64,000 bases of DNA from Phycisphaeraceae bacterium (GCA_004213555.1 SHAP01000001.1:310001-374000); one strand, 5' to 3'; counted from the stretch's first letter, positions 46,034 through 56,484 are shown. A program made the numbers and translations. Notes: a model not told the origin generated them from the letters alone.

Positions 46034-48578
46034 ACCGTGGCGTACGGCCCTCCTGTTGGGCACCGTCGTGATTGCCACGACGCTGTCTGTCATGGTGGCC
46101 TGTGGTGCCAAGAGCGCGCAAGGCGCTGTTTCCTCGCGGCTCTCGGATTCCATTGGCAAAGCCACCGCCCGGGTGGTTCATCCCGGTGGCGGCCGCATCG
46201 AACGCAGTGTCCTGGAGACGGTTCGAAGTTGGCCCGGTGTTGAAACCGCCGTGGGAAGGATGGACGGCTCGCTCACCTTGGAACGGGCCGACGGTGCCAA
46301 AGATCCCAAGACCCAGTCCAAGCGCCGCGTGGTCGTGGCTGCAGAAGGCATTGAGATCCCAGACGAATACAAGGTTCGAACGCTTCGCGTCGCCGAAGGG
46401 GCGTTGCCCAGCGGCCCTAGCGAGGTGCTGCTCGACAAACTCGCCGCCCGAAAACTTGACGCAGGGATCGGCACCGAATTGCTGGTTCGGCGATTTGGCA
46501 AACCCATCCCCCTCAAAGTCACTGGCATTTGGGACCGCCCCATCGTGGGCCCTTTGCAAAACCCCACCGCCTTCGTCGAAATAGGAGTCTTGGGTGAAGC
46601 CATCAACCGACGAGATGGTCTGGGCACCATCGCCATCGTTCACGAAGAAGGGATTGATGTTCCGGCTTTCGTCGAAACTCGTGGCGTAGAAGTTCCCGAG
46701 TTTCTTGCCCTGGAAGCGGCCGATTTGGTGAAGAGTGGCTTCGATCGTCGCGTCCGCGGCGGCGAGCTGACCACGTTGGTGGTCAGTGTCATGACGTTCC
46801 TTGGGGCAGGATTCATCATCGTTACCGGGTTGACCACCGGAGTCTCGGAACGTCAACGAGAGTTGGCGGTGCTCCGCTCGGTGGGCGCGACACGTGGGCA
46901 AGTGTTCCGATCCCAAATTCTCTTTGGGCTGTGGCTCGGAGTTCTTGGCGGACTCGGCGGCATCCCCTTTGGATTGGCCCTGACCCGGGTGGTGGCTGAG
47001 GTTTACGCCGACAAACTCCCAGATGGCATGCTGATCGACTGGCCGGGCATTGCCCGGGCATTGATTGGGGCCACCACTTCCGGCGTTTTTGGTGCGGTGT
47101 ATCCGGCATGGTTGGCCAGCCGGACCACTCCTTTGGACGGAATCTCCAACCTCGCCCGCAACAACAGCAGACGCGATATCCAAGGCGTCACCATTGCCGG
47201 ATTCCTTCTGCTTTTGGTGGCGTGGGGCACCGCCTTTGTGGAGCGAGGCGAATCACGGTACTGGTACTACCTTTACGCAGGCTTGCCAAGCTTGTTGCTG
47301 GCCGCCTTCGCTTTGTCGGTGCCCCTGTTGACAGCCTTTGCCGCAATGTTTGGTCGGCCGGTGGGACGGCTGTTGGGACTTCCCGGCGATGTGATCCGCG
47401 GGACCATCTTGACCACGCCATTCCGGCACGGCATGACGTCTGGCGCGTTGATGCTGGGCCTGGCCATCCTGACCTCCTCTTGGGCCATTGGTGTCGCCAC
47501 TCGGCGTGACTGGATTGATCGCATTCGATTTGCTGACGGGTTCGCGGTGGACCCTGCAGGGTTCAACCAAGAGGATTTGGATGCGGTGCGTGGTTTGGAC
47601 TTCATCACCGACACCTGCGAACTCAATCGGCTGCCCATCGAGATCGCCGACCAACAAGTTTTTGGCCTCGAAGAAATTTCTTCAAAGAACGCCATGGGTA
47701 TTGGTTTTGATCCTGAAGTGTTCTTCGCCCTCAACGCCATTGATTGGACCGCCGGGTCCCTCGACACGGCCTTGCCCGCCCTCAAAGATGGATCGGGGGT
47801 GTTGGTGGCCGATCGGTTCCAAACCGCCAAAGGGTACGACGTCGGTGACCCCATCACCCTCAAAGTCGGTCGGGCAGAACGAGAATTCTCCATCGTGGGC
47901 ATTGTGTCGTCGGCCGGTTTGGATCTGGCCACCCAGCTCTTCGGGGTCCGAGATCTTTACTCCGAGTACGCCGTTTCAACCGTGTTCCTGGATCGAAGGG
48001 TCGTTTCCGAGGTGTTCGGAAACAACGAAGTGCACTTGCTTCAAGCCAACCTTTCTGAGGGAATCACCGACACCGAAGCAGAACTTCGCATCGCCGAAGC
48101 CGCCCCCGGTGTGGTGTTCCGCTCGGGACGATGGATTTTGGGGACCATTGATGACATCAGCCGAACCTCGATGGCGATCATGACCAGCGTGGCCTTTGGG
48201 GCTTTGGTCTTGGCAACATTGGCGACGGGAAGCGTGGTCGCGGCCAATCTACGCGGGCGAGCCTTTGAGTACGGTGTGATGCGGAGTGTGGGTGCGTCGC
48301 AAACTGCAGTAGCGCGCATCATTTTTGGGGAAGCAATCATTCTTTCGCTCACCGCAGTTGTGATGGGTGTCACCCTAGGAATGCACTTCGCCAATTTTGA
48401 CCGCATGCACTACGCGGGCTTGGTTGGAATCGAACTGCGACCACGGCCCGTTCTGGGGCCAACCCTTCTGGGCGCGGCCACCACCCTCGGCATGTGTGTG
48501 CTCGCCTCAGCCATCCCGTTACGCAGGCTGCTGAATCAGCCCCCGGCCGTACTCGTGGCGGCGGGACGCAACGAATGA
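45990..48578 (+). CDS. FtsX-like ABC transporter permease
   Basis: The 862-residue protein has an N-terminal transmembrane helix (about 20-40), a large extracytoplasmic domain, and an FtsX block of three helices near 265-380 with GVSERQRELAVLRSVGATRGQV. More helices, a second extracytoplasmic domain and a second FtsX block near 740-850 (GRAFEYGVMRSVGAS) follow. This two-FtsX plan is that of large MacB-like permeases. GGAGGA lies just upstream of the ATG at 45990. It overlaps the ATPase gene by 44 bases and ends in an ATGA overlap with uvrB. Function: envelope export or mechanotransmission with the ATPase. Confidence 0.88.
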   Translation: MRPEWRLASSSRSGRPWRTALLLGTVVIATTLSVMVACGAKSAQGAVSSRLSDSIGKATARVVHPGGGRIERSVLETVRSWPGVETAVGRMDGSLTLERADGAKDPKTQSKRRVVVAAEGIEIPDEYKVRTLRVAEGALPSGPSEVLLDKLAARKLDAGIGTELLVRRFGKPIPLKVTGIWDRPIVGPLQNPTAFVEIGVLGEAINRRDGLGTIAIVHEEGIDVPAFVETRGVEVPEFLALEAADLVKSGFDRRVRGGELTTLVVSVMTFLGAGFIIVTGLTTGVSERQRELAVLRSVGATRGQVFRSQILFGLWLGVLGGLGGIPFGLALTRVVAEVYADKLPDGMLIDWPGIARALIGATTSGVFGAVYPAWLASRTTPLDGISNLARNNSRRDIQGVTIAGFLLLLVAWGTAFVERGESRYWYYLYAGLPSLLLAAFALSVPLLTAFAAMFGRPVGRLLGLPGDVIRGTILTTPFRHGMTSGALMLGLAILTSSWAIGVATRRDWIDRIRFADGFAVDPAGFNQEDLDAVRGLDFITDTCELNRLPIEIADQQVFGLEEISSKNAMGIGFDPEVFFALNAIDWTAGSLDTALPALKDGSGVLVADRFQTAKGYDVGDPITLKVGRAEREFSIVGIVSSAGLDLATQLFGVRDLYSEYAVSTVFLDRRVVSEVFGNNEVHLLQANLSEGITDTEAELRIAEAAPGVVFRSGRWILGTIDDISRTSMAIMTSVAFGALVLATLATGSVVAANLRGRAFEYGVMRSVGASQTAVARIIFGEAIILSLTAVVMGVTLGMHFANFDRMHYAGLVGIELRPRPVLGPTLLGAATTLGMCVLASAIPLRRLLNQPPAVLVAAGRNE

Positions 48579-50674
48579 GCGAACAGCGTCCATTTCGAAT
48601 TGTCAGCGATTACGCGCCAACCGGTGACCAACCCGCAGCCATTGAATCATTGACCGCCGGTGTTTTGGCCGGAAACAAGCATCAAGTTCTTTTGGGCGCC
48701 ACCGGAACCGGGAAGACCTTCACGATGGCCAACCTCATCGAACAGGTCCAACGCCCAACCTTGGTGCTGTGCCACAACAAAACATTGGCCGCGCAACTCT
48801 ACGAAGAAATGCGAGCGCTTTTCCCCGACAACGCAGTGTCATACTTCGTTTCGTACTACGACTACTTTCAACCTGAGGCATACATTCCCCAGCGTGACAT
48901 CTACATCGAAAAGGATTCGTCGCGCAACGACGATTTGGATCGATTGCGTCTGGCCGCCACCAGCAATCTGCTTTCACGAAGAGACACGATTGTGGTGGCC
49001 TCCGTGTCGTGCATCTACGGACTGGGTTCTCCGGAGAACTACCGAAACCGGGTCTTGACCATCACCCGCGGCGACACCGTGGACCGTCGTGAATTGTTGC
49101 TGGGCTTGGTCGACATGCAATACGGCCGCAGCGAACTTGATTTTCAACGCGGTCAGTTTCGGGCCCGAGGCGATGTGATTGAAGTCTGGCCGGCCTACGA
49201 GCAATACGCCGTTCGCATCGAACTCTTTGGTGATGAAGTGGACGGTATTGAACTGGTCGAACCCATTTCCGGCGAAGTGCTGGCCACCGAATCTCAAGTC
49301 TTCCTATTTCCAGCCGTGCACTACGTGCTGGACAAGGACCGGTTGACCGACGCCTTGGACCGAATCAAAGCCGAGCTGGATGGTCGGGTGTTGGCTTTAC
49401 GGAGCGAAGGCAAACTTTTGGAAGCCCAGCGGTTGCTTTCACGAACCAAATACGACTTGGAAATGCTCGAAGAGGTTGGCTTTTGCCAAGGCGTGGAAAA
49501 TTACTCCGCCCAACTGGAAGGTCGCCCCAAGGGCTCACGGCCCCATGCCATGCTCGATTATTTCCGATTCGCGCCCGAAGGCAACGCCAACGACTGGCTG
49601 CTTCTTATTGATGAATCCCATGTGACCATCCCGCAAGTTCGAGCCATGTACAACGGCGATCGCGCCCGCAAGCAGGTGCTGGTGGATCACGGCTTCAGAC
49701 TCCCTTCTGCGATGGACAACCGTCCCCTGAAGTTTGAGGAGTTCGAAGAGCTGGTCCCGCAGGTGGTGCATGTATCAGCCACGCCCGGGCCTTGGGAACT
49801 TGAACAAGCCGATGGCGTCGTCGTGGAACAAATCATTCGGCCCACCGGTCTCCTTGACCCCACCGTAGAAGTTCGCCCCGCCCGGGGCCAAGTGGAAGAT
49901 CTGGTGGAGGAGTGCGCTCGTATCGCCGCCGACGGCGACCGCACCATTGTGACCGTCCTGACCAAACGCTTGGCCGAAGATCTCTGCCGGTACCTGGAAG
50001 GTCGGGACCTTCGTGTTCGGTGGCTGCACTCGGAAGTGGAGACATTGGAGCGACTGGAAATTCTCCGCGCTTTGCGCGAAGGTGACTTCGATGTGCTGGT
50101 TGGGGTCAATCTGTTGCGAGAAGGGTTGGATCTTCCCGAGGTGGTCTTGGTGGCGATCATGGATGCCGACAAAAGCGGCTTCTTGCGGTCCCCCACCAGC
50201 ATGATCCAGACCATTGGGCGCGCTGCCCGCAACGATCGGGGACGGTGCATCATGTACGCCGACAAAATGACCCCCGAGATGCAGCGAGCCATCGACGAAA
50301 CCGAACGGCGACGGTCCATCCAGATGGCCCACAACGAGGCCCATGGCATCACGCCGACCACCATTCGCAAAGAAATCCGCAAAGGAATCGAAGCAGAACT
50401 GGCACCAAGCCGAGAAGCCCGAAAGAAAGCCAACCGCGGTGCGGGCGCCAAACGCGTGGACCGCGAAGCCTATTTGGAAGCCCTCCGGTCCGACATGCTG
50501 GAGGCGGCCGCCGACATGAAATTTGAACGGGCCGCCGTGCTGCGGGATCGGATCCAAAAAGTTGAAGCGGCCGAAGCAGACAAGGACGGCACAATTGTGC
50601 AAGGTGATTTCGAGGATGACGAAGCCCACACAAAAAGTCGAAAGGGCAAGGGTCGGCGGCGAAGCCGAGGTTGA
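48575..50674 (+). CDS. uvrB: Excinuclease ABC subunit B
   Basis: UvrB is the damage-verifying helicase of nucleotide excision repair. The 699-residue protein has Walker A GATGTGKT near 41-48, the beta-hairpin region YYDYFQPEAYIPQRDIYIEKDSS, LLIDESHVT as Walker B, GVNLLREGLDLPEV, SPTSMIQTIGRAARN, and the UVR motif DMKFERAAVLRDRI at the C-terminus. The ATG at 48575 overlaps the permease stop. A lysine/arginine-rich tail ends it. The link to the ABC transporter is by overlap only and need not be functional. Confidence 0.97.
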   Translation: MSEQRPFRIVSDYAPTGDQPAAIESLTAGVLAGNKHQVLLGATGTGKTFTMANLIEQVQRPTLVLCHNKTLAAQLYEEMRALFPDNAVSYFVSYYDYFQPEAYIPQRDIYIEKDSSRNDDLDRLRLAATSNLLSRRDTIVVASVSCIYGLGSPENYRNRVLTITRGDTVDRRELLLGLVDMQYGRSELDFQRGQFRARGDVIEVWPAYEQYAVRIELFGDEVDGIELVEPISGEVLATESQVFLFPAVHYVLDKDRLTDALDRIKAELDGRVLALRSEGKLLEAQRLLSRTKYDLEMLEEVGFCQGVENYSAQLEGRPKGSRPHAMLDYFRFAPEGNANDWLLLIDESHVTIPQVRAMYNGDRARKQVLVDHGFRLPSAMDNRPLKFEEFEELVPQVVHVSATPGPWELEQADGVVVEQIIRPTGLLDPTVEVRPARGQVEDLVEECARIAADGDRTIVTVLTKRLAEDLCRYLEGRDLRVRWLHSEVETLERLEILRALREGDFDVLVGVNLLREGLDLPEVVLVAIMDADKSGFLRSPTSMIQTIGRAARNDRGRCIMYADKMTPEMQRAIDETERRRSIQMAHNEAHGITPTTIRKEIRKGIEAELAPSREARKKANRGAGAKRVDREAYLEALRSDMLEAAADMKFERAAVLRDRIQKVEAAEADKDGTIVQGDFEDDEAHTKSRKGKGRRRSRG

Positions 50675-50722
50675 TGCACGAGGGTAGGATCCCCCCCATC
50701 TCAATCGAGCCAAGGAGACACC

Positions 50723-52066
50723 GTGCCCAAACCCCCCGCTTGCCCTGACAAAGTCAACGTGTTGCTCATCGGTGGTGGCGGCCGAGAACATGCTTTGGGG
50801 TGGAAGATCAAGAAATCTGGGCGATTGGGTAAATTGTGGATCGATGCTGCCAAGCACGGTGGCCTTGCACCGCTTGGTGAGTGCTGCCCGACTACAACCT
50901 CGGGACCCTTCCATGAAAAATCAAACAATCTCTTTCAGCTCCGGGGGTGGTGCGACGAAAACGACATCCACTTGGTCGTGGTCGGACCCGAAGTGCCACT
51001 GGCCGATGGCATTCACGATGCCTTGGCCACCGACACGAGATTGGTCTTTGGACCATCGGCAGATGGGGCTCGGCTCGAGGCCGACAAAGCCTTTGCCAAA
51101 CAGTTGATGCGGTCCGCCAATGTCCCCACCGCCGACGCTCGCATGTTCACGATTCCCGAAGACGCTTTGGAATACGTCCGGACCAAGGAAGAACCCTGCG
51201 TGATCAAAGCGGCAGGGTTGGCCGCCGGCAAAGGGGTCATGATTTGCAGCACGTTGGCAGAAGCAGAAGACGCCATTGCTCGCGTCATGGTCGACCGTGA
51301 ATTCGGCGACTCTGGAGACACGCTGCTGATCGAAGAAATGCTTTCCGGACCAGAGGTTTCAATCTTGGCCCTGACCGACGGCAATTCGTGTTGGATTCTT
51401 GACCCCGCCCAGGACCACAAACGGGTTGGCGAAGGAGACACCGGCCCGAACACCGGTGGCATGGGCGCGTATTGCCCCGCGTCGGTCTTGGATGAAGACC
51501 AGATGGCCACCGTGGAACGAGACATCTTGGTGCCCATCTTGGATGCCCTGAAGCGGGAAGGCATCGTCTACCGCGGCGTGCTCTACGCTGGCTTGATGTT
51601 GACCAAGGCTGGTCCCAAAGTCCTCGAGTTCAACTGCCGCTTTGGCGACCCAGAATGCCAACCGTTGTTGGCGCGGCTCAAAGGCGACATCATCAAGATC
51701 CTCTGGGACACCGCTGCGGGCAACCTGGCCCACACAAGCATTGAATTTGACGAGCGTCCCGCGTGCTGTGTCGTAATGTGCAGCGAGGGATATCCCGGAG
51801 CCTACGAGAAAGGCAAGACCATCCAAGGCATCGACACCGCACAACAACTCGGAACTGGCGACGAGCAAGTGATTGTGTTCCACGCTGGAACGAAACACGA
51901 AGGTGGTGAAATTGTCACGAGCGGTGGACGCGTGTTGGGAGTGACCGCATTGGCGAAAGATTTGGATCGAGCAAGAGCCTTGGCCAACGAGGCCTGCACG
52001 ACCATTCACTTCGAAGGATCTTTCTTTCGATCCGACATCGGGGCCAAAGCTTCTTCAGAAGGCTAA
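50723..52066 (+). CDS. purD: Phosphoribosylamine--glycine ligase
   Basis: PurD is an ATP-grasp enzyme that joins glycine to phosphoribosylamine in purine synthesis. The 447-residue protein has the N-terminal VLLIGGGGREHALGWK motif, KAAGLAAGKGVM, LLIEEMLSGPEVSILALTDG, GEGDTGPNTGGMGAY, and FNCRFGDPECQPLLA. The GTG start at 50723 is preceded by GGAGA. The N-domain contains a slightly unusual cysteine-rich loop (ECCPTTTSG). It ends 6 bases from the convergent cysteine desulfurase. Confidence 0.95.
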   Translation: MPKPPACPDKVNVLLIGGGGREHALGWKIKKSGRLGKLWIDAAKHGGLAPLGECCPTTTSGPFHEKSNNLFQLRGWCDENDIHLVVVGPEVPLADGIHDALATDTRLVFGPSADGARLEADKAFAKQLMRSANVPTADARMFTIPEDALEYVRTKEEPCVIKAAGLAAGKGVMICSTLAEAEDAIARVMVDREFGDSGDTLLIEEMLSGPEVSILALTDGNSCWILDPAQDHKRVGEGDTGPNTGGMGAYCPASVLDEDQMATVERDILVPILDALKREGIVYRGVLYAGLMLTKAGPKVLEFNCRFGDPECQPLLARLKGDIIKILWDTAAGNLAHTSIEFDERPACCVVMCSEGYPGAYEKGKTIQGIDTAQQLGTGDEQVIVFHAGTKHEGGEIVTSGGRVLGVTALAKDLDRARALANEACTTIHFEGSFFRSDIGAKASSEG

Positions 52067-52072
52067 GCCCAC

Positions 52073-53227
52073 TCAGACCGCTGCCGGAGCAAGCACCGAG
52101 AGCACTTTGCGTGCCGTGGCTTCACCATCCAGTGGAAAATCACGTCCCACACTGAAGCGCAAACTCGAACCGGCCATGACTTCGTCCATGCCAACGGCAA
52201 GCAGCGAATGCATGGGTTCCATAGAACCGGATGCGCAAGCGCTGCCCGCACTGCAGGCGACACCCGCCTCGGAAAGTTGCAACAACAACCCTTCGGCAGG
52301 ACGACCAGGGAACCCCAAACAGCTGGTGTTCCACAAGCGATGGGCACACTCGCTGTGCACCACCATATCGGGGATGGCCGCGCGCATGGTGCGTTCAAAG
52401 GCAGGCTGCCACTTGGCACATTCCACAGGGGCAGGGCTGGCCAACCAAGCTTGGGCCAGTTGAGCCGCGACACCAAGGCCAACCACCCCAGGAACATTTT
52501 CCGTGCCACCGCGGCGTTCTCGTTCTTGCGGCCCCCCGATGTTCTGAGGTGAAAGACGGAGGCCAGGGCGGACAACCAAGGCTCCTATGCCTTTCGGCCC
52601 ATGGAATTTGTGACCGCTGAGGGTCAACAAGTCGACGGGGACCTCGGACAGATCCACGGGGATCCGGCCAATGGCCTGGATTGCATCGGTGTGAAAACGC
52701 ACACCGTGGGCACGGCACACCGCACCAATGTCCGCGATGGGCTGAACCACGCCGGTTTCATTGTTGGCCCACATGACACTGACCAACGCGGTGTTGTCGG
52801 GGTCGGCGGCAATGGCATCTTCGACCACCTTGGGGCGGACGATGCCACAATCGTCGACTGGGAGGTTGACCAATTCGCACCGACCAAGCCGGGCCAAACG
52901 TTGAACACACTCACGAACCGCAGCGTGCTCCACTTCGGCCACCAACACCCGCCGCCGGTCGGGGAGGGCATCAAGCGTTCCGGCAATGGCAAGGTTGTCC
53001 GATTCGGTGCCGCCACTGGTGAAGACGATTTCTGAAGGCCGAACGCCAACCAAAGCCGCAACTTCACCTCGGGCCAATTCCACCCGGCGCCGTGCCGATT
53101 GCCCCGCCCGGTGCAAACTGCTGGGATTGCCATGCTCGTTCATGCACGAGACCATGGACTCGATCACTTCTGGATGAGCGATGGTCGTGGCGTTGGCGTC
53201 GAGGTAGACGGACTCAGCATGGGTCAT
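52073..53227 (-). CDS. Cysteine desulfurase, NifS/IscS family
   Basis: This PLP enzyme takes sulfur from cysteine for iron-sulfur clusters or tRNA thiolation. The 384-residue protein has the NIFS block VYLDANATTIAHPEV, GGTESDNLAI, HAAVRE, ANNETG, the PLP lysine in SGHKFHGPKG (Lys207), RGGTENV, and the mobile-loop cysteine in SAGSACASGS (Cys331). The ATG at 53227 gives a family-type length; nine further residues are open upstream. No iscU or iscA is near. It follows the transporter gene by 33 bases. Confidence 0.9.
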   Translation of the reverse strand: MTHAESVYLDANATTIAHPEVIESMVSCMNEHGNPSSLHRAGQSARRRVELARGEVAALVGVRPSEIVFTSGGTESDNLAIAGTLDALPDRRRVLVAEVEHAAVRECVQRLARLGRCELVNLPVDDCGIVRPKVVEDAIAADPDNTALVSVMWANNETGVVQPIADIGAVCRAHGVRFHTDAIQAIGRIPVDLSEVPVDLLTLSGHKFHGPKGIGALVVRPGLRLSPQNIGGPQERERRGGTENVPGVVGLGVAAQLAQAWLASPAPVECAKWQPAFERTMRAAIPDMVVHSECAHRLWNTSCLGFPGRPAEGLLLQLSEAGVACSAGSACASGSMEPMHSLLAVGMDEVMAGSSLRFSVGRDFPLDGEATARKVLSVLAPAAV

Positions 53228-53260
53228 GGCGTGGATTCCAGTGCATTGGCACAAGTTAAG

Positions 53261-55093
53261 TCAAACCGGCTCCCTTCGAGGCGGGCTGGCCCGATCGGCT
53301 GACTCTGGGTCCTTCAAAGGGACACTCCAGCCCTCGGCCAAGTGATGCCGCTGCAGCGACCGCACCACCAGCAGCAGCAAGGGCAGGAGCAACAACGCGA
53401 ACGCGGCGCACACCAACCAAATACGAACCGAAGGAACGCCGATGATGCGAAGCAATTGGAAGATGACAATGCCCACCAATCCGGGCAAGAAGGTGGAGGC
53501 GTTCCAAGTTCCCAAGAACCGGCCCCGTTCGGCGGCGGGCGCCAAGTGCTGAATCAAGGCCAGCAGCGGGACCAAGTAAAAGCCCGCCCCAATGCCCCCA
53601 ATTGCGAGCGCCAAACAGTTCACGGCATAGAGAGTCATGCCATTCCGGGAGGCCAAGAACCCTTCGGCCGTGCTTGCCGTGGGCAGCATGCCGCAGAGAC
53701 CAAAGCACACCCCCAAACACAAGACCCCTCCTGCCGCCAAACCCAATTGAATGCGCTTGCCGGAGAGCAAGCCGGCCAAAACACAGCCGGTGCCGATGGC
53801 CAGACCCAACAGGCCTTGCATGGCCGAGACCAAGGTTTCAGAAACGCCCAGCACTTCCCGGTAATCAGGCAACAAGACGATGGCAATATGCGCAATGAGA
53901 TAGAACGCCGCGTCGGCAATCACCAAAAGAAGCAGCGGTGATTTGGACATGGCCACCAAAGAACGCCAGTAATCGGCAAACAAGGCATCCACCACCCGAT
54001 GAACGATGCTGGGCGCTTTGGGAAAAACCACCAACTGGGGCGACATGGGCGGCACCTTGGGCAAAGGCAAAAGGGCCAACAGTCCAAAGCCAGCCACAAC
54101 AAACACCACCAAGCCGGGCAACCACGCCACACCAGGTGTCGCCGGGGCAAGCACCACCGCAGGGTCAGACGATGGAGATGCATCGAGCACCAGTGGCAAT
54201 GAGACCTGGGGCAAACCATCCAATTCGACACCCGATGCCGGGGGAACATCCGCGCCGGTCAAGAGCAACTCGACCGACCGGGAAGCACCATCGGACGCCG
54301 CGGCCACTTGGGACGCCAGAGTCGACGGCAGGGTGGTCACCCAAGGGCCTTCGGGGAAGGACCGCGTGAACGCCAATGGAGTCGTTTCATCGAGACCAGC
54401 AGCAACCAGCTGGCCTTCGATGGCAGCGACCTCCCGCAAAGGCCCACCTCCAGAGATGTAAGAGATCTGCAGGTCGCCCGATGGGGCATCGGGATGCGAC
54501 TGGTCCAAAGCTTTTTGGACCGTGCTGGGTGTGCCATGAACACGCACGGGATCACCAAGCCAGTGTTCGTAAATCGGCCCCCCCGCCAACATGCCCAAAA
54601 TGACGGCCACATTGGTGGCCATCGAAGTGATGCCATTGGCTTTGGGCAAGTCCCGTGGCCGAATCAGTGCCGGGATCAAGCCATACTTCGCCGGACCAAA
54701 GAAAGAACTCTGCAAGCCGAGCAAGAACATGGCCGCCAATCCAATCACGACGCTTCCCTTGAGGAAGGCAAGCAGGGCCAACAACGCCACCAAGACTTCC
54801 AGAGATTTCACGCCCCGAACCATGATGCGCATTCCAAAGCGGTCGGTCAGCCGCCCGGCAAATCCAGAGAGGAAGATGAAGGGAATGGTCAAGCCATACG
54901 CCGCCCACGCTTGACCACCAGGACCAAGCAGCCCGCCCCAAATCCCACCCGCAGCCAACGCAAAAGAAAGGGTGCTCTTGAGGATGTTGTCGTTCAGCGC
55001 GGTCAAAAATTGCACCACCGTCAGCCCAAGAAAACCGGGCTGCAGCACACCACGTTTCGGTGGGTGTTCGGATAGAGGATCAACCTCAGGCAC
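53261..55093 (-). CDS. MFS transporter, lysophospholipid transporter LplT-like, with large insertion
   Basis: The protein has 610 residues and about twelve transmembrane helices. It begins, after a short polar tail, with FLGLTVVQFLTALNDNILKSTL, the pattern seen in LplT/Aas-type flippases, and has GRLTDRFGMR in the first cytoplasmic loop. Between helices near 165 and 325 lies an extra soluble stretch of about 150 residues (176-324), predicted extracytoplasmic. GTG at 55093 is the likely start: the longer open frame would translate the tRNA-Leu gene. A PlsC domain is encoded 10 kb away in the kinase fusion, not here. Confidence 0.8.
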   Translation of the reverse strand: MPEVDPLSEHPPKRGVLQPGFLGLTVVQFLTALNDNILKSTLSFALAAGGIWGGLLGPGGQAWAAYGLTIPFIFLSGFAGRLTDRFGMRIMVRGVKSLEVLVALLALLAFLKGSVVIGLAAMFLLGLQSSFFGPAKYGLIPALIRPRDLPKANGITSMATNVAVILGMLAGGPIYEHWLGDPVRVHGTPSTVQKALDQSHPDAPSGDLQISYISGGGPLREVAAIEGQLVAAGLDETTPLAFTRSFPEGPWVTTLPSTLASQVAAASDGASRSVELLLTGADVPPASGVELDGLPQVSLPLVLDASPSSDPAVVLAPATPGVAWLPGLVVFVVAGFGLLALLPLPKVPPMSPQLVVFPKAPSIVHRVVDALFADYWRSLVAMSKSPLLLLVIADAAFYLIAHIAIVLLPDYREVLGVSETLVSAMQGLLGLAIGTGCVLAGLLSGKRIQLGLAAGGVLCLGVCFGLCGMLPTASTAEGFLASRNGMTLYAVNCLALAIGGIGAGFYLVPLLALIQHLAPAAERGRFLGTWNASTFLPGLVGIVIFQLLRIIGVPSVRIWLVCAAFALLLLPLLLLVVRSLQRHHLAEGWSVPLKDPESADRASPPRREPV

Positions 55094-55156
55094 GGACGGA
55101 GGATACGTCGGGGAGTCGCCCCAATGTCGATGCTTCCGCCAGTGAAGGCCGCAAAA

Positions 55157-55177
55157 AAGCCCCGCAATGCGGGGCTT
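55157..55177 (-). terminator. Intrinsic terminator after tRNA-Leu
   Basis: AAGCCCCGC and GCGGGGCTT form 9-base arms around a three-base loop. On the minus strand the stem is followed by six Ts. It sits 6 bases after the tRNA-Leu 3' end and before the transporter start. Confidence 0.85.
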
Positions 55178-55182
55178 CAAAG

Positions 55183-55268
55183 TGCGGATGAGAGGGCTCG
55201 AACCTCCACGGGATTTTACTCCCACAAGAACCTGAATCTTGCGCGTCTGCCAATTCCGCCACATCCGC
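55183..55268 (-). tRNA. tRNA-Leu (anticodon CAG)
   Basis: The 86-nt tRNA on the minus strand has perfectly paired acceptor arms GCGGATG/CATCCGC and a class II D-arm (GGCGGAATTGGCAGACGC). The anticodon stem CAAGA/TCTTG encloses loop TTCAGGT, so the anticodon is CAG. A long variable arm (GTGGGAGTAAAATCCCGT) and GGTTCGAGCCC T-arm follow. CCA is not encoded. Confidence 0.95.
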
Positions 55269-55389
55269 GTGACGTGAGGGAAGATTCTACCACGAGCCTC
55301 TCAAACGTCGAGAGGGTGATCGAAGGGCAGAAGCCAGTGCAGGGCCGCCCCCAAATGGGGTGCAAATCCGAACCGAGGAACGAAGGCGA

Positions 55390-56484
55390 TCAAACCTCCA
55401 CAGCCGCGGCGTCTTCCGCCTCGGCCGCTGCTTCGGCTTCCGTTTCCGACTCGGGCAAGACACCACGAGCGGCCAGAACTTTCTCTCGAATTTCGGCCGC
55501 CGCGTCGGGGTTGTCGCGAAGGAATTGCTTGGCGGTTTCTCGACCTTGTCCCATACGCACGTCTCCCCAAGAGAACCACGCACCACTCTTTTGACAAATG
55601 CCTTCGATCACGGCCAAGTCCAACAGGTCGCCGCTCCACGAAATGCCTTCGTTGAACATGATGTCGAACTCGGCTTGCTGGAATGGCGGCGCGATCTTGT
55701 TCTTGACCACCTTGCAGCGAACGTGATTGCCAATGGCTTTGTCACCATCTTTGATGGAGCCAATGCGTCGAATATCAATACGAACCGACGAGTAGAACTT
55801 CAAAGCCCGGCCACCGGTGGTGGTTTCAGGTGATCCAAACATCACCCCGATCTTCTCACGGATCTGGTTGATGAAAATCACCGTGCATTCGCTTCGGTTG
55901 ATGGCACCTGTCAGCTTTCGCATGGCTTGGCTCATGAGGCGGGCCTGCAAGCCAACGTGCGAATCGCCCATATCGCCTTCGATTTCCGCTTTGGGAATAA
56001 GCGCGGCGACGGAGTCCACCACAATCACATTGGTGGCATTGGAACGCACCAACAACTCACAGATCTCGAGGGCTTGCTCACCGGTGTCTGGTTGAGAAAC
56101 CAGCATCTCTTCAACATTCACCCCAATGCGACGAGCCCAAGTGGGGTCCAATGCATGTTCGGCATCAATGAACGCCACCACGCCACCCGCCTTCTGGGCT
56201 TCGGCGGCAATGGTCAAGGCCAGCGTGGTCTTGCCACTGGATTCTGGTCCAAACACTTCGACAATGCGACCTTTGGGAACCCCTCGGCCCCCCAGGGCCA
56301 AGTCCAAGCTCAGAGAGCCGGTCCCAATCCCGGGAGGCGCGGTCAGGCCATCTCCCTCGAGGCGCATGATGGAGCCCTTGCCGTAGGTCTTCTCGATCTG
56401 GTCAAGAGCCCGGTCCAGCGCGGCTTGGCGACCGGCGGATTCTGCGTCGGGGGCGGGAGTGGTGTTTTTTTTGCGTGCTGCCAT
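55390..56484 (-). CDS. recA: Recombinase RecA
   Basis: RecA forms filaments on single-stranded DNA for strand exchange and SOS activation. The 364-residue protein has Walker [10 protein letters not shown] (79-87), [26 protein letters not shown], the loop L1 [19 protein letters not shown], the L2 [21 protein letters not shown] and KNKIAPPF. The C-terminal tail is acidic and alanine-rich, as usual. The start is ATG at 56484. The upstream region to the divergent exonuclease III gene holds two inverted repeats, one of which may be an SOS-type operator. Confidence 0.97.
   Translation of the reverse strand: MAARKKNTTPAPDAESAGRQAALDRALDQIEKTYGKGSIMRLEGDGLTAPPGIGTGSLSLDLALGGRGVPKGRIVEVFGPESSGKTTLALTIAAEAQKAGGVVAFIDAEHALDPTWARRIGVNVEEMLVSQPDTGEQALEICELLVRSNATNVIVVDSVAALIPKAEIEGDMGDSHVGLQARLMSQAMRKLTGAINRSECTVIFINQIREKIGVMFGSPETTTGGRALKFYSSVRIDIRRIGSIKDGDKAIGNHVRCKVVKNKIAPPFQQAEFDIMFNEGISWSGDLLDLAVIEGICQKSGAWFSWGDVRMGQGRETAKQFLRDNPDAAAEIREKVLAARGVLPESETEAEAAAEAEDAAAVEV

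Noticed and set aside
55094-55264. N-terminal extension of the transporter reading frame upstream of GTG 55093
   Set aside because: It translates the tRNA-Leu gene and its terminator, so the open frame there is accidental.
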